Below are positions 1-7,548 of a DNA stretch of 36,250 nucleotides, in pieces. Origin of the DNA: Desulfobacterales bacterium (GTDB lineage: Bacteria > Desulfobacterota > Desulfobacteria > Desulfobacterales > Desulfobacteraceae); contig JAKSAU010001108.1 of NCBI GenBank assembly GCA_022361535.1, positions 1-36,250 of the forward strand. Reading direction: 5' to 3'. The translations under genes were made by a program, and so were the position numbers. The number at the start of each line of letters is the position of its first letter. Positions within the stretch are counted from its first letter, which is position 1. The notes beneath the pieces were generated by a model. That model worked only from the letters and a program-made list of their open reading frames with translations. It did no database searches and was not told the origin of the DNA.

Positions 1-292
1 AATCCAAAATTTCTTGTCTGATGTGCTCAGGCAATTTTTTAAATAGCACTAAAATATTGTGAACACGAGGAGCTTCACCTTTAATTGCAAAGTGTAGGTC
101 TTTAAAATAAAGCTCAAGTGAAAACGCCAAACATACTATATCTACTCCCCCTGTAGGACGGGTGCCCAGTTCTTTCGTTCCAACCAGCGGTTTTCCAGCC
201 AAATCTTCTAATTTTTCAACCAAGGCTTCATTATTATCATTTAATACTTGATAAGCATTGAAAAAATCATCGGCCTGCATTCGTATAGACAT
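1..292 (-). CDS. HEPN-like protein, N-terminal part (runs off the left edge)
   Basis: An open frame starts at the ATG at 292-290 and stays open for 97 codons to the window edge, so the C-terminus is missing. A weak ribosome site (AAGGGA) lies a few bases before the ATG. The visible protein is soluble. Residues about 55-90 contain a helix of the form LAFSLELYFKDL followed by PRVHNILVLFKKLP. This resembles the HEPN pattern in which an ELYLKAL helix is followed by a (R/T)HDL-type histidine segment. HEPN proteins are often RNases or partners of minimal nucleotidyltransferases in toxin-antitoxin pairs. No such partner is seen on the visible side, and it could lie beyond the edge. The diagnostic RxxxxH motif cannot be judged because the end is missing. 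The coding call is fairly safe; the family call is tentative. Confidence 0.5.
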   Translation of the reverse strand, partial: MSIRMQADDFFNAYQVLNDNNEALVEKLEDLAGKPLVGTKELGTRPTGGVDIVCLAFSLELYFKDLHFAIKGEAPRVHNILVLFKKLPEHIRQEILD

Positions 293-707
293 TTATATTC
301 CCTTGTGTTTAACAATTTTGTTTAACTCGATTCGACTTCCAGGACAAAGTTTATGTTCAGTGCTATCAAATAAATCATTTAAAGAGCAAGCAATTAAGAG
401 CAAAAGAGGCAGTGTAAAAATAAACATGTGAGGGCTGCTTATGAAACAAGGTCAGTTCTATGCCAAAAATCCACTGTAGATTATCCCTGTACTTGAACTC
501 CAAAAGGAATACATCTCAGGGTGGTCAATTCTTCAGTTATTGATGCCTGCCTCAAAGGTCGACCAGGTCATCTATTATACCATTATTGTGCTCCTTGGCA
601 TTCCTTATTTTGATACAGGAATTTCACATCCTGGCAGAGGATAGAGGGTAAGATTTATTTTTCACCGAACTTGATATTACGTAATATATTTCTTACCATT
701 TTCGTCC
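293..707. other. Intergenic region between HEPN-like gene and binding-protein gene
   Basis: About 415 bases without a clear intact gene. It must hold the promoter of the minus-strand HEPN-like gene near its left end. It also contains the amber-interrupted plus-strand frame described separately (441-644). I saw no strong hairpin terminator or repeat. Confidence 0.4.
441..644 (+). pseudogene. Short frame interrupted by an in-frame TAG; possible gene remnant
   Basis: An ATG at 441 is preceded by a plausible ribosome site (GAGGG, about 6 bases upstream). It reads 12 codons to a TAG at 477-479, then stays open in the same frame for 54 more codons to TAG at 642-644. The second part is rich in hydrophobic residues (for example VIYYTIIVLLGIPYF). 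I do not recognise the product. The simplest reading is a decayed gene or a chance frame. Amber read-through is possible but nothing here supports it directly. Confidence 0.18.
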
Positions 708-1694
708 TTACTGAAATATAGCTTCTTTTGTTATTTTATGTGGCAATTTCAGATTGAATCTTTTTAATTGTTCCCTATTGAAATAAAATTTCCCCGCCCT
801 TTGGAGGATATGTTTATTAAAATCCAATTTGCCTTCCATTACATTCTCCGCTATTTCTCCAGCTATTATTCCGTGGTCATGCCCCGCTATCACCATAGCT
901 CCGACAGCTCCTTCTGAATGTACCGCAAAACTATTGGTGGCGAATATTGGTAGGGGTGTGAGACGCGCAGATTGTCTAATGACGTCATCATCATTTATCG
1001 TTTTTCCATCATGTTTTCTTATAGTGAAATGATTTACGATAATGATAGCCTGATATTCAGTTCCAGAGGCAATCAGATTGCTTTTCCATTTCTCCCAGTC
1101 ATCAGTGACCCTGACTTCGGCAAGTGCTCCTCCCGGGAATGGTATACTATGTTTTCCGTGAAGAGACGATTTAATCACTATTCTACTTGAAGGGCTTTCG
1201 TCGAACATAATTAAAATTTTTTTCATATCAGGCACTATATCTTGTAGATGCCTAATTAAAGGGGAGATCATTGGGCGTTCCAGAACTCCATGAACATTGT
1301 TGGGAATTTTGTCTTTGAAATAGGCTCTTGGAGTATTATTGATACCGTAATAAATGATGGGAACCCCGGATTCGGCAAGGTCTGGACCCATTAAACTCAG
1401 TGCGTTATCATCTCCAAGCATTACCAGATCAGGTTTATAAGATTTATATTTTTTCCATGCCGAATCTACAGCTTTCGGAAATTTGGAAGTGGAAATTCTT
1501 TTTGTGTCCATGTAATGATGTTCAAGCAGATACTTAGATCCAATTACACTTTCAATGCCTTCCACACAATCGGAAGTCCAGGAATTATTGGGATGATAAG
1601 ATGCTATATTAAGGATCCTCGTCTCCCCGGCTACAAGTTCAGGATCAGAACACAGGACTATTAGAATCAGTATCACAATTCTAAGATTTCTCAT
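708..1694 (-). CDS. Orphan periplasmic ABC-type substrate-binding protein (PF04392-like)
   Basis: A 328-aa protein. The first 23 residues form a Sec signal peptide (MRNLR, a hydrophobic run, cleavage near LVAG-ET), so it should act in the periplasm. The mature part resembles the ABC_sub_bind family: an ILNIASYHPNNSW opening strand, a KPDLVMLGDD segment, a GVPIIYYGINNTPR segment around residues 110-125, and a C-terminal HGIIAGEIAENVMEG helix. Members often serve as sensory binding proteins for kinases or cyclases rather than for transport, and no permease or ATPase gene is adjacent. The ligand cannot be predicted. The gene is 278 bases downstream of the DUF2271 gene on the same strand, so shared transcription is possible but not shown. 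Confidence 0.75.
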   Translation of the reverse strand: MRNLRIVILILIVLCSDPELVAGETRILNIASYHPNNSWTSDCVEGIESVIGSKYLLEHHYMDTKRISTSKFPKAVDSAWKKYKSYKPDLVMLGDDNALSLMGPDLAESGVPIIYYGINNTPRAYFKDKIPNNVHGVLERPMISPLIRHLQDIVPDMKKILIMFDESPSSRIVIKSSLHGKHSIPFPGGALAEVRVTDDWEKWKSNLIASGTEYQAIIIVNHFTIRKHDGKTINDDDVIRQSARLTPLPIFATNSFAVHSEGAVGAMVIAGHDHGIIAGEIAENVMEGKLDFNKHILQRAGKFYFNREQLKRFNLKLPHKITKEAIFQ

Positions 1695-1972
1695 TCCAAT
1701 CTTTATCCTTGTTTTGGGTTGTCTGACGATATTTGTTTTTTAGTCTAAGTGATGTTATTTCAAATTATATTATCATAAACAGCCGAGTTCATCGAGGATA
1801 CATATTAAAATTAAAGAATATTCGAGAACTTCCTGACTACCATTGAATGGTAAGGAAGAATCTCAACTTCTGTATTTGATTATTAGAGGTCGAAACTTAG
1901 ATCAGTTATTGATGGGGGCACTTAGGCTTCAAATAATCTGAATAATACCATCGATAAATGCCTTGGCATTAC

Positions 1973-2533
1973 TCACTGTAGTGGAATATACTCAGCAGCA
2001 ACATTCTCAATCAAATCATAATTTTTTACATCTTTTATTGAATATGTTGCCTTTGCTGTGGTGCTATTGGCTGAATCACCGATTTCTATTATGCCGCTGA
2101 AAACAGCGGCTGAATCCCAATAATAGTTAACCTCGATAAAATATTTATATTGACCTGCAGGCAAAAAATTATGTTCACTGTCATCCCCCCTCCATTTATA
2201 AACCAGCCGCTGTGACTTAGGCGTAGCTCCGGAAATGGCATCAACCTCTGTTTCAGTCAATTTTGAGATATTACTTTTTTGAGTCCATGCGGGTAATGAC
2301 TCTGGCCGGTATTGCCATCCGCCTCTGGCTGTAAAGTTTGTTTCAAAAATTGTTTTCACCAATTTTCCATCCAGATCCTCTATCCAGACAGCAAACTGAT
2401 TATTTGCATAATCCTGTTTTGCTCTGTTGAAATCAAACGTGATGATCACAGTCCCCATTTGTTCATTTTGTGCAAAAACAGGGTCGTGGTATCCCAATAA
2501 AACAAATAAAAATACGACAATAAATTTTTTCAT
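1973..2533 (-). CDS. DUF2271 periplasmic protein with a flavinylation-type motif
   Basis: A 186-aa protein with a Sec signal peptide (residues 1-21, cleavage likely after VFAQ) and a beta-rich body typical of DUF2271 (PF10029-like): FAVWIEDLDGKLVKTIF near residues 47-63, a GGW motif at 71-73, and LPAGQYKYFIEVNYYWD in the C-terminal half. Residues 98-104 read D-A-I-S-G-A-T. This fits the Dxx(S/T)GAT consensus at which ApbE attaches FMN covalently to the final Thr in RnfG, NqrC and FMN_bind proteins. DUF2271 proteins are known to occur in flavin-based extracytoplasmic electron-transfer loci, so a covalent flavoprotein is a reasonable inference. No ApbE gene is in the window. The start has a good ribosome site (AAGGA). 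It lies 8 bases after the cyclase gene and is probably co-transcribed with it. Confidence 0.75.
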   Translation of the reverse strand: MKKFIVVFLFVLLGYHDPVFAQNEQMGTVIITFDFNRAKQDYANNQFAVWIEDLDGKLVKTIFETNFTARGGWQYRPESLPAWTQKSNISKLTETEVDAISGATPKSQRLVYKWRGDDSEHNFLPAGQYKYFIEVNYYWDSAAVFSGIIEIGDSANSTTAKATYSIKDVKNYDLIENVAAEYIPLQ

Positions 2534-2541
2534 ACCTATCC

Positions 2542-4413
2542 TTAATTCAATCCAGCCTTTTGCATCGCTTCAAAAAAGCGCTCATTGAAAGCTTGACGCC
2601 TGTGTGGAATCCGCTTCAAATATGCCTCAATGGAAAAATCGGATTTTATTCTTAAAACCTGCCGTGCTGTCTTGCGAGCCTCTTTTTCTCTATTCGCCAT
2701 ACTGTATGAAGAGGCTAAAACAATATATGAAAGTATATCGTTGGGTTTACGTTCAATTGCTTTATTGACTTGTGCAATTGCCTCTTCATAGCGGCCGGCA
2801 TCACGAAGCGCTGCACCATAGTGGTGCAGATAATAATTGGGGGGCTTTGGGTTTATACGGATTGCCTTTTCGAGATACCCAATCGCCTTTTCATTCATCC
2901 CGGCAAAGTAGAGAATTGCGCCATACGCATGCAAAACATAGGCAGAATTCGGCTCAAGCGCAAGTGCTTGCTTCCCATCTTTGATGGCCTGCTCATACTC
3001 TTGCATCATCATGTGAATGAACCCCAGTTTTGCATATGCAACCCCATTGGATGCATCCAGGTCAATGGCCTTTTGTGTCAGTTCAGTGGCCTGCATAAGG
3101 GAGGCTTTTCGGTCTTTGCTTACACCGTACACGACATCATTAAAATAGGTGACACCAAGCATCCGGTATCCTTCCGAATACTCCGGATCTATCTCAATGG
3201 CCTCTTCTGCAAACTGCCGTGCAGACACATTGCCTTCGACCGTCGCCTCTGTGATCAGTTCACGGGCCTTTAAAAGCTTCAAGTAGACCTCAAGATTATC
3301 AGTGCCCCTTCCCAGTAGCCGTGCATCTTCCCCCATGGTTAGCTTCACCTGTAAGGCGGTAATGATCTCTTTTGTGATCTCATCCTGCAGGTGAAACACT
3401 TCTTTCAAATCCCGGTCATACCGCTCTGCCCACACATGATTCCCAGTATGCCTCTCAATAAGCTGCGCCATTATCCGTATACGCTCACCTGCTTTTTGAA
3501 CGCTGCCCTGGAGAACATATTGCCCCCCTGGATTATGTTCAACCGGACTGAAAACCAAAACTTTTCTCTTGTCGGCAAGTCTCGAATTCTGATGGATTAC
3601 AGACACGTTATAGACCTTTGACAAGGCTGTAATGATTTCCTGGGTCAAGCCGTCGCTGAAGTATTGCTGGTCAGGATCATCACTCAGGTTTGCAAAGGGT
3701 TGAACCGCAATAGCGCATTTGTAAGGGATGGCATTTACCATTTTCTCGACAGGTGCAGGCCGGAAATAAAAATGCCACGTTCCGCCAATGAGGACCAAAA
3801 GCAACAGAATACCAGCAGAAAGACCCTTGATGTTCTTACAAAAGGGCTTTCCAACTTCCGTTCTCGAAGTTGCGCTGCAGTCCTTTGCCGCCATGAGAAC
3901 ACGGTAGGCGCCCACAGGCCTTGAGATATTTTTAACGGCTTGCTCCCCAAGATATTCATAGCCCAGCGGTAATTTACTCTCAATGTGATCAAAGGCTGTT
4001 TTGGCAATACAAATTCCACCGGGGTCTGCCAAAGCCTCCAGTCTTGCAGCAATATTGACACCATCCCCATAGATTCGATCTCCTTCCTGAATAACGTCCC
4101 CAAGATTAATGCCGATCCGAAACTGCATCCTCCTGTTTTCAGGGAGATCTTCGTTGCGTGCATAGAGTTCTTTTTGGATGGCCACGGCGCATTGCGCGGC
4201 ATCGACCACACTGGAGAACTCAACCAGTAAGTTGTCTCCGGGCGAGTCAACAACCCTGCCGTCATGCTGCCGGGTTAGCGTCACAAACACTTCACGATAA
4301 GCCGTTAAGGTCTGAACTGTCTCTTCTTCGTCCTCACCCATCAGACGACTGTAACCTTGGACATCTGCACTCAGGATTGCGGTAAGCTTGCGCTTGTAAC
4401 CTTTTTTGCTCAT
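2542..4413 (-). CDS. Membrane-tethered class III adenylate/guanylate cyclase with TolB-like and TPR domains
   Basis: A 623-aa protein. Residues 8-172 are a class III nucleotide cyclase domain facing the cytoplasm. The metal-binding Asp residues are D17 (in LSADVQGYSRLMG) and D60 (in SPGDNLLVEF), and the transition-state pair is N120 and R124 (VNIAARLEAL). A transmembrane helix follows (about 196-217). Then comes a TolB-like/FlgO-like segment from about 232 (AVQPFANLSDDPDQQYFSDGLTQEI) and several TPR repeats (about 395-605). This layout is common in rhizobia and deltaproteobacteria. It should make cAMP, or possibly cGMP, in response to something sensed by its C-terminal half. A good ribosome site (GGAG) precedes the ATG. 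The DUF2271 gene follows after 8 bases, which suggests an operon. Confidence 0.88.
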   Translation of the reverse strand: MSKKGYKRKLTAILSADVQGYSRLMGEDEEETVQTLTAYREVFVTLTRQHDGRVVDSPGDNLLVEFSSVVDAAQCAVAIQKELYARNEDLPENRRMQFRIGINLGDVIQEGDRIYGDGVNIAARLEALADPGGICIAKTAFDHIESKLPLGYEYLGEQAVKNISRPVGAYRVLMAAKDCSATSRTEVGKPFCKNIKGLSAGILLLLVLIGGTWHFYFRPAPVEKMVNAIPYKCAIAVQPFANLSDDPDQQYFSDGLTQEIITALSKVYNVSVIHQNSRLADKRKVLVFSPVEHNPGGQYVLQGSVQKAGERIRIMAQLIERHTGNHVWAERYDRDLKEVFHLQDEITKEIITALQVKLTMGEDARLLGRGTDNLEVYLKLLKARELITEATVEGNVSARQFAEEAIEIDPEYSEGYRMLGVTYFNDVVYGVSKDRKASLMQATELTQKAIDLDASNGVAYAKLGFIHMMMQEYEQAIKDGKQALALEPNSAYVLHAYGAILYFAGMNEKAIGYLEKAIRINPKPPNYYLHHYGAALRDAGRYEEAIAQVNKAIERKPNDILSYIVLASSYSMANREKEARKTARQVLRIKSDFSIEAYLKRIPHRRQAFNERFFEAMQKAGLN

Positions 4414-4436
4414 AACATCTCCATCTGTTATGATTT

Positions 4437-4489
4437 CAAAGCGCGGTTGATCGACTCAAAATTTCAATGAATGAATCAACCGCTCTTTG
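4437..4489 (-). terminator. Stem-loop between the OYE and cyclase genes
   Basis: The arms CAAAG-c-GCGGTTGA (4437-4450) and TCAACCGC-t-CTTTG (4476-4489) are complementary apart from one mismatch, around a 25-base loop. The hairpin lies just after the OYE stop codon in its direction of transcription. It lacks a strong U-tract, so it may be an mRNA-end hairpin or processing site rather than a classical terminator. It suggests that OYE and the cyclase are separate units. Confidence 0.4.
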
Positions 4490-4508
4490 ATTGGCTTGGA
4501 TTACCAGT

Positions 4509-5723
4509 TTAATCGATCTGGCAGGTGAGGAAAGGATTCCCCTCAAAGACGTGATAGCGGAGGCATTCATTACATGAGATGCACTCACATTCGGCATCGT
4601 TGGCCTTGTCCAGCCAGAGGTTGGGCAGATCAGGCTGCTTGATCAACGGTCGGGCCATGGCAAGAAAATCAATCTTCCCAGGCTTGAAGAGCCGCTCCAT
4701 GATGTCGATGTCCTTATTTCCGCCGGTCAGTATCACAGGAATATCAACATCCAGTTTTTTAGCGTAGGCCGCATGGTAAGACTGTTCAGTGGGATCATCA
4801 ACATCAGGTACAGAAGGAACACCGCCGCTCAATTCAATGGCATCTACTCCTGTTTTGGCAATGGCAGCGGCAAGCTTAGGAAAGCTGTCGATATCAATCC
4901 CGCCAGGCCCGCTATCGTAGCTGTTGACCTTTATGAGGACAGGGAAACTATCGCCTGCACGGGTCTTGATGCCAGCAACGATCTCTTTGATGATTCTCAC
5001 CCTGTTTTCCAGAGAACCACCGTACTCATCCTTCCTTTTGTTTGTCTGGGGGGAGAGAAAGGTGTGGAGCAGAAATTTATGCCCGCCCTGAAGGGTGACA
5101 CCATCAAACCCGGCTTTCTTCGCCCGTACTGCAGCATTGATAAATGCGGATTTAACCTCCTGAATCTCGCTTCGGCTCAGGGCCTTGGGCGCTTTTTTCT
5201 GTCCTGGCCAAGGCTGAGCAGCGGCAGCAACTCCCTGACCATGAACCAAAACCGGATGATTTCCCAGATGATTTAGAAATGCGACAATTTTGCAGTCTCG
5301 GTCTGCTTTGTGAACCGTATTGGTGAGTTCTTTCAGAAAAGGAATCTGCCTGTCGTCCCAAATCTGATAAAGGTGATGGGCCATTGAATGATAATCAACA
5401 GGCACAACCGTCATGTGACCGGTCTCGATCAGTCCAACGCCACCCTTACTCCAATTCCGGTATATCGCCAGGCCCTCAGGCATGAAACGCCCTTCAGCAT
5501 TGGTAGATTCAGTAGCTGTTGCAGCTTTAATAAACCGATTCTTAAGTGTTATGCCCCCGATCTTACCCGGAGAATACACCTTATATTCGCTGCGTGAGCC
5601 TTCATCTGTTTTTGCCATGCTCTGTTTGGGAATACCTGTAAGACCTAAACCAACAGTGGCCACAGTAGCCATACCAACTTTTTTAAGCACAGATCTTCTG
5701 CTCAAACCTTTCTGATTAGACAT
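4509..5723 (-). CDS. Tat-exported Old Yellow Enzyme family oxidoreductase
   Basis: A 404-aa protein beginning with a twin-arginine signal (LSRRSVLKKVGMATVATVGL, residues 8-27, cleavage near SMA-K), so the folded flavoprotein is probably exported to the periplasm. The rest is an FMN-binding TIM barrel of the NADH:flavin oxidoreductase/OYE type: SPGKIGGITLKNRFIKAATAT near residues 50-70, the NRVRIIKEI segment, and GGVP, LTGGN and MARPLIKQPDLP phosphate- and flavin-binding segments. The C-terminus ends at C-I-S-C-N-E-C followed 13 residues later by another Cys. This is like the [4Fe-4S] ligand set of 2,4-dienoyl-CoA reductase and trimethylamine dehydrogenase enzymes. The FAD/NAD domains that normally follow are absent. 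An electron donor in the periplasm is therefore expected, but which one is unknown. The AraC gene directly upstream may regulate it. Confidence 0.85.
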   Translation of the reverse strand: MSNQKGLSRRSVLKKVGMATVATVGLGLTGIPKQSMAKTDEGSRSEYKVYSPGKIGGITLKNRFIKAATATESTNAEGRFMPEGLAIYRNWSKGGVGLIETGHMTVVPVDYHSMAHHLYQIWDDRQIPFLKELTNTVHKADRDCKIVAFLNHLGNHPVLVHGQGVAAAAQPWPGQKKAPKALSRSEIQEVKSAFINAAVRAKKAGFDGVTLQGGHKFLLHTFLSPQTNKRKDEYGGSLENRVRIIKEIVAGIKTRAGDSFPVLIKVNSYDSGPGGIDIDSFPKLAAAIAKTGVDAIELSGGVPSVPDVDDPTEQSYHAAYAKKLDVDIPVILTGGNKDIDIMERLFKPGKIDFLAMARPLIKQPDLPNLWLDKANDAECECISCNECLRYHVFEGNPFLTCQID

Positions 5724-5848
5724 AATCCAGTCCTATTTTTTTCTTTTATAAAAGTGTGCGACGATCAGGCCAATTTTATAATGGCCAATCTCATTCACCT
5801 CAGTGGTGTGGCAGGAATATACACCCGGAAACACAAAGACAGGTAGAC

Positions 5849-5864
5849 TGATTCGCCTGAATCA
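5849..5864. promoter_or_regulatory. Small inverted repeat between the araC-type and OYE genes
   Basis: TGATTC-gcct-GAATCA is a perfect 6-bp inverted repeat about 125 bases upstream of the OYE start. A second short repeat (GGCCA...TGGCC) lies near 5769-5787. Either could be an operator or a small hairpin after the AraC gene. The support is positional only. Confidence 0.25.
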
Positions 5865-5916
5865 TTGCCTGATTGACCGAGTTTATAAATTTGCAGGGCT
5901 AAAGGGGTGAAGAATA

Positions 5917-6840
5917 TCAGGAATCCATTTGCCGGAGCCTTTGGATATCTTGCTTTGGGGGGGCGCCAAATTGGCGACTGTACTCACGACTGAACTGGGA
6001 AGGGCTTTCATATCCCACCATTAAAGCGGCACTTGCAGCATCCTGATGTTCTGAAAGCATTAATTTTCTGGCTTCATGAAGTCGCATCCATTTTTGGAAC
6101 TGCAGCGGACTCATGGCCGTAACCAATCGAAAGTGATGGTTGAACGTGGACTTGCTCATCCCGACACTGGCAGCAAGCTTTTCCATCTTTACACTCTCAT
6201 TGTAATGTGCCAGCAGCCAATCTATGGCCTTGGAAATCTGCTGACTGTGGCTTTCCGCTTGAGTAATCTGACGCAGCTTGTCGCCCTGATCACCGACCAG
6301 CAAACGATATAGAAGTTCTTTATGTATCAGTGGTGCAAGAATTGGTATGTCTTCAGGCGTATCCAGCATGTCCAATACCCGAATATAAATATCAAGAAGT
6401 TCAGGTGTTACTGCCCCCAATCCAACCCCACTTTCTGTTTTCGTAATCCGCTGAGGGGGTAAATCACTGTCTGCAATCAATTGGGCCGCAACCCGTAAGT
6501 CTAAGGTCCATGTGATACCGAAAAAGGGCACTTCCGGGCTGGCTTCAATGATGCTGGCAATTATCGGCAGATTCACAGATGTAAGGAGATAATGATTTGC
6601 ATCATAAACATATTCAGCTTCATTTAACTGTACTCGTTTGGCCCCTTGAACCACAAGGCAAATACTGGGTTCATGCAGGGCATTGACCGGCACTGTCGGG
6701 CTTGTGTATTTATGGAACTCCATACCAGGAATCGGAAGCACAACCTGCTCCATATTTAAAGTCCACTTGGCAATACGGTTCACCAAAAGTTGGCGAACAT
6801 CATATATGCCCTTATTTGACATCGTATGGTTCCTGTTCAT
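5917..6840 (-). CDS. AraC-family transcriptional regulator
   Basis: A 307-aa protein when started at the ATG at 6840-6838. A longer frame reaches an ATG at 6861, but only the inner ATG has a ribosome site (GGAGA at 6846-6850), so I chose it. The N-terminal half is the AraC_N-type cupin-like sensor (PF06719-like), with the segment SICLVVQGAKRVQLNEAEYVYD. The C-terminal 100 residues hold two helix-turn-helix units: LAASVGMSKSTFNHHFRLVT and AALMVGYESPSQFSREYSRQFG. The latter is the standard AraC signature, followed by GAPPKQD. It lies 193 bases upstream of the Tat-exported OYE on the same strand and is a plausible local regulator of that gene. The inducer is unknown. Confidence 0.88.
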   Translation of the reverse strand: MNRNHTMSNKGIYDVRQLLVNRIAKWTLNMEQVVLPIPGMEFHKYTSPTVPVNALHEPSICLVVQGAKRVQLNEAEYVYDANHYLLTSVNLPIIASIIEASPEVPFFGITWTLDLRVAAQLIADSDLPPQRITKTESGVGLGAVTPELLDIYIRVLDMLDTPEDIPILAPLIHKELLYRLLVGDQGDKLRQITQAESHSQQISKAIDWLLAHYNESVKMEKLAASVGMSKSTFNHHFRLVTAMSPLQFQKWMRLHEARKLMLSEHQDAASAALMVGYESPSQFSREYSRQFGAPPKQDIQRLRQMDS

Positions 6841-7548
6841 TGAATTCTCCAAAGTATGCATTTTTTTATATCAAAATGAATACCAAGAAACAATAACGAC
6901 AGAGATCCTAATAGAAGGTTAGTAGTCAAATAGTTGAGCCGAGTGAGAGCTTTAGCTTTGAGTTGATTCCTATCCATACGAAAAGAGTCTATAACTTATA
7001 GTTAGTGAAATTTTTAGTCATAGAAATGCGTGCAATTTGTCTATACGTCCTCAGATTTTCAGGCAATTTCAGAGGCGATCGATTAATTCTCCAGTACTCT
7101 CCAGGAATTTGTCATGAAAAACGATGATGTATACCATAATTGCGGTCTACTAAAAAATTTGAATTGGTAGGAATCGGAAGTCCCGGGATACACGTTATAT
7201 TGGCCATTCGGGGATGAAAGATAACCCCTGTTCACTTGTTCTGCCAGTCCTGCCTATTTTAAAATTGGGTCAGCTCTGTTTTTATATAGACTTATTGAAC
7301 ACTTTTAAATTACAAAAGATCTTTACGACATTCCAAAACACTGATATGTCGTTATTTAAATGATTCTAATATTCAGGTTGGATATCATTTCAAATTTTCA
7401 TGTTACACGTTTAGCCGATCTATCACGAATGTTGTCTTGATTTATTACATCCATCTGTTAGCGATAGCTAAGGCGATAATCATCTTAACACATAGGGGAG
7501 ACTGGATTGAATAAATTTTATCGATAATTATTTGAGAGGAGGTTTCAA
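6841..7548. other. Long AT-rich intergenic region with a palindrome before the NUDIX operon
   Basis: About 700 bases with no supported gene, between the divergent AraC gene and the 512-aa gene. At 7458-7471 there is an inverted repeat TTAGC-gata-GCTAA, some 78 bases before the next start, which is a candidate operator. Around 7258-7285 the text AATTGGGTCAGCTCTG reminds me of sequence flanking REP-type elements in other genomes, but no repeat copy is visible here. Promoters for both flanking genes must lie here. I could not pick one with confidence. Confidence 0.35.

Noticed and set aside
1957..1971. Short hairpin AATGC-cttg-GCATT after the DUF2271 gene
   Set aside because: Only a 5-bp stem and no T-run in the right direction; too weak to call a terminator.
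3735..4265. 176-codon frame on the same strand inside the cyclase gene
   Set aside because: Out-of-frame shadow; the cyclase frame has the catalytic motifs and a good start.
6841..6861. Upstream ATG extending the AraC gene by seven codons
   Set aside because: No ribosome site before it, whereas GGAGA stands before the inner ATG at 6840.
7250..7290. Possible REP-like or transposase-flank sequence (AATTGGGTCAGCTCTG)
   Set aside because: Only one copy is seen in the window and no transposase gene or inverted partner is present.
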